From RGIG9114 sp045592865 (GTDB lineage Bacteria > Bacillota > Clostridia > Oscillospirales > JAGBHD01), in assembly GCA_045592865.1 (NCBI GenBank), contig JAZNVP010000043.1, positions 1 to 7,531 on the forward strand: DNA of 7,531 nt, read 5' to 3'. Shown here one piece after another: positions 5,388-7,531 of this stretch. The notes beneath the pieces are model-generated. The model was given only the letters and a program-made list of their open reading frames with translations. It was not told the origin of the DNA and made no database searches. Within the stretch, counting starts at the first letter, position 1. Each line of letters begins with the position of its first letter. The translations under genes and the position numbers were made by a program.

Positions 5388-5433
5388 CCCAAAAAGAAAA
5401 AGCACACCGTTTGGTGTGCTTTTTCTTTTTGGG
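5388..5433. terminator. 21-bp perfect hairpin, bidirectional intrinsic terminator
   Basis: The arm at 5388-5408 (CCCAAAAAGAAAAAGCACACC without its last base is 20 long) pairs exactly with 5413-5433 around a GTTT loop (5409-5412). The GC core is GCACACC/GGTGTGC. The A-rich left and T-rich right arms give a T-tract in both directions. It lies 71 bases past the lipoprotein stop on the minus strand and can also end a plus-strand RNA containing 5292-5370. Confidence 0.85.
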
Positions 5434-5504
5434 TAGTTTGAACTTAATGACACGAATGAAATGTGCCTGAAAACTAAAAACTATTTGTTATTTTATTGTT
5501 CAAT

Positions 5505-6683
5505 TTAAAACAAATTTTTACCACTAGCATCTAAATAATATGCTTTTCCTTTGTAACCCGACATCATATTAATAATTCCTGCACGCACCAAAATCACGCC
5601 ATCGTTAATATAAAAATGATAACTCATACTGCTATCCGCAGATACATCTATTTCTCCTGTTTTTTCTCCTTTGTCGTTAAAAACTTCTGCATAATCACCG
5701 CTTCCAATTTTAGTATCAGAAACTAATATATATTTTCCATCGGTTTCAACAGAACTGTATTTTGTCTCTACTGGCTCAAAAAGATGTTTTCCTGCTTCAT
5801 CAATCATAGTTACGTAGTATTTATTTGCATTTGCATTATGATATACTATAGCAGCTTTACCATTAACAAAAGACGTGGCACTACATACTACACCGTTTTT
5901 TGTCAAATCTAATATTAACCTATCATCACTCAAATACGAACTTTCGCCAGGAAGATAATATCCTGTATATTGAATATAATCAGAACCTAAAACCCATAAA
6001 GAAGAATTCGGTGTTCCGAGTTTTTCCTTATCCTTTATTACTTCGCCTGTCTTTAAATTCAATGCTTTTTCTAAACTATCATTATAATATAAATCTCCAA
6101 CGGTATAATCTGGTGTATTTAAAGCACTATCAATTTGACTATATCCATATTCATCAGCAAATTCATTATACAAATTTTCACTTGGCTCTACAGTCCATTC
6201 GAATTTTGTATTTAAAACACCAAGCTTTTTATTCGTATCAGAATAATCCGATGTTACGACTTCTGCAAGTATATATCCTGCTCTTAAAGTTGAAACATAA
6301 TAGAAATTTGTTGCTCCAACATCTGCAGGTTTTATAACCTTTCCAGTTGTATCGCAAAAACCCTCATTAACATACGCAAGTCCATTGATAAAGGTTGCAT
6401 ATATGTCACCGTTTATAGATAAGTCTATTCCTAATTCAAAAACAATGTTGCCTTTCTTGTCTATACAATACGTTTTACCCTTTTCTTTTGAAAGCTCTAC
6501 AAAAGCCAAACCTTCAGAAAAATTAGACGCAGCTATGATTTCACCGTCAATTTTTTTGCCTGTGCTTTCAATAACAACTTCTTCTCCGTTTTGAGTTACA
6601 ATAACTTGCTTATTACCACCACAACTGCAAAAAGTTGCCAAAATTGTTATCAAAATTAAAATTATTGCCAATATTTTTCTCAT
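5505..6683 (-). CDS. Surface lipoprotein with degenerate WG-like repeats
   Basis: A 392-residue predicted lipoprotein. A basic MRK start and a long hydrophobic run lead to a FCSC lipobox, so the probable lipidated residue is Cys21 of this start (Cys19 is an alternative). The mature part has repeating blocks typical of the WG/KWG beta-repeat superfamily: a G-x-A-x-V strand followed by a D-x-x-G-K turn. Examples are FSEGLAFV with CIDKKGNIVFE, FINGLAYV with CDTTGKVI, and FVNGKAAIV with IDEAGKHLFE. These proteins usually bind at the cell surface, and the ligand is unknown. Two ATGs compete. The one at 6681-6683 lies 8 bases after AGAGG, while 6687-6689 is only 2 bases from it, so I chose the former. 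It is divergent from the XRE gene and shares its control region. Confidence 0.85.
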   Translation of the reverse strand: MRKILAIILILITILATFCSCGGNKQVIVTQNGEEVVIESTGKKIDGEIIAASNFSEGLAFVELSKEKGKTYCIDKKGNIVFELGIDLSINGDIYATFINGLAYVNEGFCDTTGKVIKPADVGATNFYYVSTLRAGYILAEVVTSDYSDTNKKLGVLNTKFEWTVEPSENLYNEFADEYGYSQIDSALNTPDYTVGDLYYNDSLEKALNLKTGEVIKDKEKLGTPNSSLWVLGSDYIQYTGYYLPGESSYLSDDRLILDLTKNGVVCSATSFVNGKAAIVYHNANANKYYVTMIDEAGKHLFEPVETKYSSVETDGKYILVSDTKIGSGDYAEVFNDKGEKTGEIDVSADSSMSYHFYINDGVILVRAGIINMMSGYKGKAYYLDASGKNLF

Positions 6684-6728
6684 TTCCATTACCTCTTTAC
6701 ATTAAATATACCAAATCGGGATGTTTAG

Positions 6729-6749
6729 ATTATACCAGTGTGGGATAAT
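6729..6749. promoter_or_regulatory. Candidate operator palindrome between lipoprotein and XRE genes
   Basis: ATTATACC-AGTGT-GGGATAAT is an imperfect palindrome: 8-base arms with one mismatch and a 5-base centre. It covers the -10 and most of the spacer of the lipoprotein promoter. Its right arm supplies GATAAT, a possible -10 for the plus-strand XRE gene, although no good -35 precedes it. Size and position fit the binding site of a small dimeric XRE repressor controlling both directions. This is inferred from layout. Confidence 0.5.
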
Positions 6750-6757
6750 AAAGTCAA
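6729..6757 (-). promoter_or_regulatory. Strong promoter for the lipoprotein gene
   Basis: On the minus strand TTGACT (6752-6757) and TATAAT (6729-6734) are exactly 17 bases apart, with a TG one base before the -10 (extended -10). This is the best consensus promoter in the window. The -35 box is close to the XRE ribosome binding site (AGAGGTG at 6757-6763), and a palindrome fills its spacer and -10. Confidence 0.75.
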
Positions 6758-6768
6758 GAGGTGATTTT

Positions 6769-6975
6769 GTGAGATTAAAAGAAATTAGAAAATCCAAAGG
6801 TGTTTCCCAATTAAAAATGGCAATGGATTTAAACACAAATCAAAACACAATAAGCCGATACGAAACAGGTGAACGAGAGCCAGGCATAAATGAACTCATT
6901 AAAATCGCTGATTATTTCAATATATCTGTTGATTATCTACTCGAAAGAACGGACAATCCTAATATGCAAAAATGA
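6769..6975 (+). CDS. Small XRE-family helix-turn-helix regulator
   Basis: A 68-residue cytoplasmic DNA-binding protein consisting of a single HTH_3/Cro-C1 domain at about 3-58. It runs RLKEIRKSKGVSQ (helix 1 and the start of helix 2), then NQNTISRYETGEREP (recognition helix 3 and the conserved turn), then ELIKIADYFNISVDYLLERTDNP, the usual end of this subfamily. The start is GTG at 6769-6771 with AGAGGTGAT upstream. The frame is open back to 6721, but that ATG lies inside the divergent promoter and has no ribosome binding site. There is no partner domain, so it probably acts as a simple dimeric repressor or activator, and the adjacent lipoprotein promoter is its most likely target. It is the only plus-strand chromosomal gene called here. 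Confidence 0.93.
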   Translation: MRLKEIRKSKGVSQLKMAMDLNTNQNTISRYETGEREPGINELIKIADYFNISVDYLLERTDNPNMQK

Positions 6976-7002
6976 AAGCCGTGAAATTCACGGCTTATTT
7001 TA
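6976..7002 (+). terminator. Intrinsic terminator after the XRE gene
   Basis: AAGCCGTG (6976-6983) pairs with CACGGCTT (6989-6996) around AAATT, followed by ATTTTAT. It begins at the base directly after the XRE stop codon. Confidence 0.8.
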
Positions 7003-7028
7003 TAACATAATTTTACTCGCACAACAAT

Positions 7029-7066
7029 TTTGTCCCTATTGTAGCACAAGCATAGCATAAAGGCGG
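7029..7066 (+). repeat. 38-bp direct repeat, copy 2
   Basis: Starts TTTGTCCCTATTGTAGCACA and ends AAAGGCGG. It matches 5221-5258 at 36 of 38 positions, same orientation, about 1.8 kb apart. Sequence outside the 38 bases does not clearly align, so the repeat unit seems well defined. Confidence 0.85.
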
Positions 7067-7082
7067 TGGGGCAGCAATACTT

Positions 7083-7169
7083 CTTCACTATTCACTATTA
7101 CTTATTACTTCCAAAAATCCCGTTCGTGAATTTTAGTGAAAAGTGAAGAGTGAAAAGGTAATAAGTAAA
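7083..7169. repeat. Two opposed blocks of heptamer tandem repeats
   Basis: Left block 7083-7110 reads as four 7-mers: CTTCACT, ATTCACT, ATTACTT, ATTACTT. Right block 7135-7169 reads as five related complementary 7-mers: AGTGAAA, AGTGAAG, AGTGAAA, AGGTAAT, AAGTAAA. TACTTATTAC (7099-7108) pairs perfectly with GTAATAAGTA (7158-7167). CTTCACT (7083-7089) pairs with AGTGAAG (7142-7148). These two pairings interleave, so they cannot both form a simple hairpin. Confidence 0.7.
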
Positions 7170-7200
7170 AATCCCGCCCACTTTCGTGAACGGGATTTTT
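7167..7200. terminator. Bidirectional terminator hairpin
   Basis: AAAAATCCCG (7167-7176) pairs with CGGGATTTTT (7191-7200) around a 14-base loop, giving T-runs in both directions. It is the likely terminator of the partial gene at the right edge, about 50 bases past its stop. A second copy of the left arm (AAAAATCCCGTTC, 7113-7125) pairs even longer, over 13 bp, with GAACGGGATTTTT (7188-7200). Confidence 0.7.
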
Positions 7201-7250
7201 GTCATTCGTGTCCGAAAAAGTACTGGGTGAAAACCGAGGATTTTCTTTAT

Positions 7251-7531
7251 TTATACGCTATTTTTCTCAAAACAGCCACTTAGTTTATTAAATTTGTAAA
7301 TGGTTGTTTTTTCAGCCTTTTTGGCAAAAGGATTAAGAAATCTTTCTAATCCCCACCAAGTACCACCAATGCGTTCTTCTGAATTGTCTGAATAAACTAA
7401 ATAGTATTTTTCAGTTGCCAGTTTTTTACCTCTATATATTTCAATATACTTGATTTGATTTTCAAACAACTCTATTAAAAAGTCTTTTGCTCTTTTTATG
7501 TAATCATCTTCACCATCTTCTAATTCAGATG
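7251..7531 (-). CDS. Unrecognised protein, 3' part only (runs off the right edge)
   Basis: Partial gene whose frame stays open from the window edge to TAA at 7251-7253, giving 92 C-terminal codons. A TTG at 7467-7469 could be taken for a start. However, the frame continues upstream with protein-like sequence (SELEDGEDDYIKRAKDFLIE) and no ribosome binding site precedes that TTG, so the true start is outside. The visible part is soluble and mixed-charge: an acidic helical stretch, then EIYRGKKLATEKYYLVYSD, which looks like beta strands, then GGTWWGLERFLNPF and a basic KKAEKTTIYKF tail. I see no family signature. Base composition is AT-rich like the lipoprotein and XRE genes. Confidence 0.75.
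   Translation of the reverse strand, partial: SELEDGEDDYIKRAKDFLIELFENQIKYIEIYRGKKLATEKYYLVYSDNSEERIGGTWWGLERFLNPFAKKAEKTTIYKFNKLSGCFEKNSV

Larger units (their letters stand above)
5068..5504. other. Intergenic region without a convincing gene
   Basis: About 440 bases between the membrane protein's upstream hairpin and the lipoprotein stop. It contains the TCATAC cluster, one copy of the 38-bp direct repeat (5221-5258), a GC-rich nested inverted structure (5292-5370) and a 21-bp bidirectional terminator (5388-5433). A 72-codon open frame on the minus strand (5139-5357) overlaps all of these. It has no ribosome binding site and no recognisable domain, so I do not call it a gene. Confidence 0.6.
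7003..7250. other. Repeat-rich intergenic region without a gene
   Basis: Holds copy 2 of the 38-bp direct repeat, two blocks of heptamer repeats in opposite orientation, and a pair of alternative hairpins ending in a T-run. No open frame with a start and ribosome binding site is visible on either strand. Confidence 0.7.

Noticed and set aside
5900..6337. 145-codon open frame on the plus strand
   Set aside because: It is antisense to the lipoprotein gene. Its Tyr/His/Leu/Asn-rich low-complexity translation is typical of the reverse of an AT-rich repeat gene.
6721..6768. Extended N-terminus for the XRE regulator from ATG 6721
   Set aside because: It lies in the divergent promoter, lacks a ribosome binding site, and adds residues not typical of the domain. 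GTG at 6769 is well placed after AGAGGTGAT.
7083..7200. CRISPR array
   Set aside because: The repeats are only 7 bases, contiguous, without unique spacers, and no cas genes are present.

Overview
The window looks like an accessory or loosely organised stretch of a low-to-moderate GC Bacillota genome, most likely a gut-type Clostridia (Oscillospiraceae-like). This is inferred from strong AGGAGG-type ribosome binding sites, TTG and GTG starts, sigma-A promoters with 17-base spacers, GC-stem/T-run terminators and the protein families present. Nearly every gene is on the minus strand; one small regulator is on the plus strand.

Left edge (1-216): the 3' end of an IS3-family (IS150-group-like) insertion sequence, with the transposase C-terminus and a probable right terminal repeat ending at 216. 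It stops 15 bases short of the stop codon of a GtrA-family membrane protein gene (232-612, minus). Upstream of that gene are a hairpin, a broken small reading frame and a well-formed promoter (795-823).

Centre-left (838-4217, minus): a tight six-gene array with gaps of 4 to 25 bases. In transcription order it holds a HAD phosphatase, a Dabb-domain protein, a membrane-anchored glycerophosphodiester phosphodiesterase, a DUF3267 membrane zincin, a GNAT acetyltransferase and a small two-helix membrane protein. A promoter at 4189-4217 can drive all six. The last two genes use TTG starts with strong Shine-Dalgarno sequences. The contents suggest housekeeping or envelope and phospholipid turnover rather than one pathway.

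Centre-right (4220-5504): a membrane protein with a Tyr/Asp/Gly-repeat ectodomain of unknown function (4220-4939), with its own promoter. It is followed by about 560 bases without a convincing gene but with several perfect inverted repeats, repeated TCATAC motifs, a GC-rich nested fold and a 21-bp bidirectional terminator.

Right (5505-7531): a lipoprotein with degenerate WG-like repeats (minus) and a divergent 68-residue XRE regulator (plus). They share a short intergenic region in which an imperfect palindrome sits on the lipoprotein promoter. This pair is bracketed by two near-identical 38-bp direct repeats (5221-5258 and 7029-7066). Next come heptamer repeats with competing hairpins (7083-7200) and the 3' part of an unrecognised gene running off the right edge.

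No complete novel defence or biosynthetic system can be demonstrated. The most interesting pieces are the repeat-flanked lipoprotein/XRE module, the structured intergenic element at 5292-5433, the gtrA leader and the repeat-ectodomain membrane protein.
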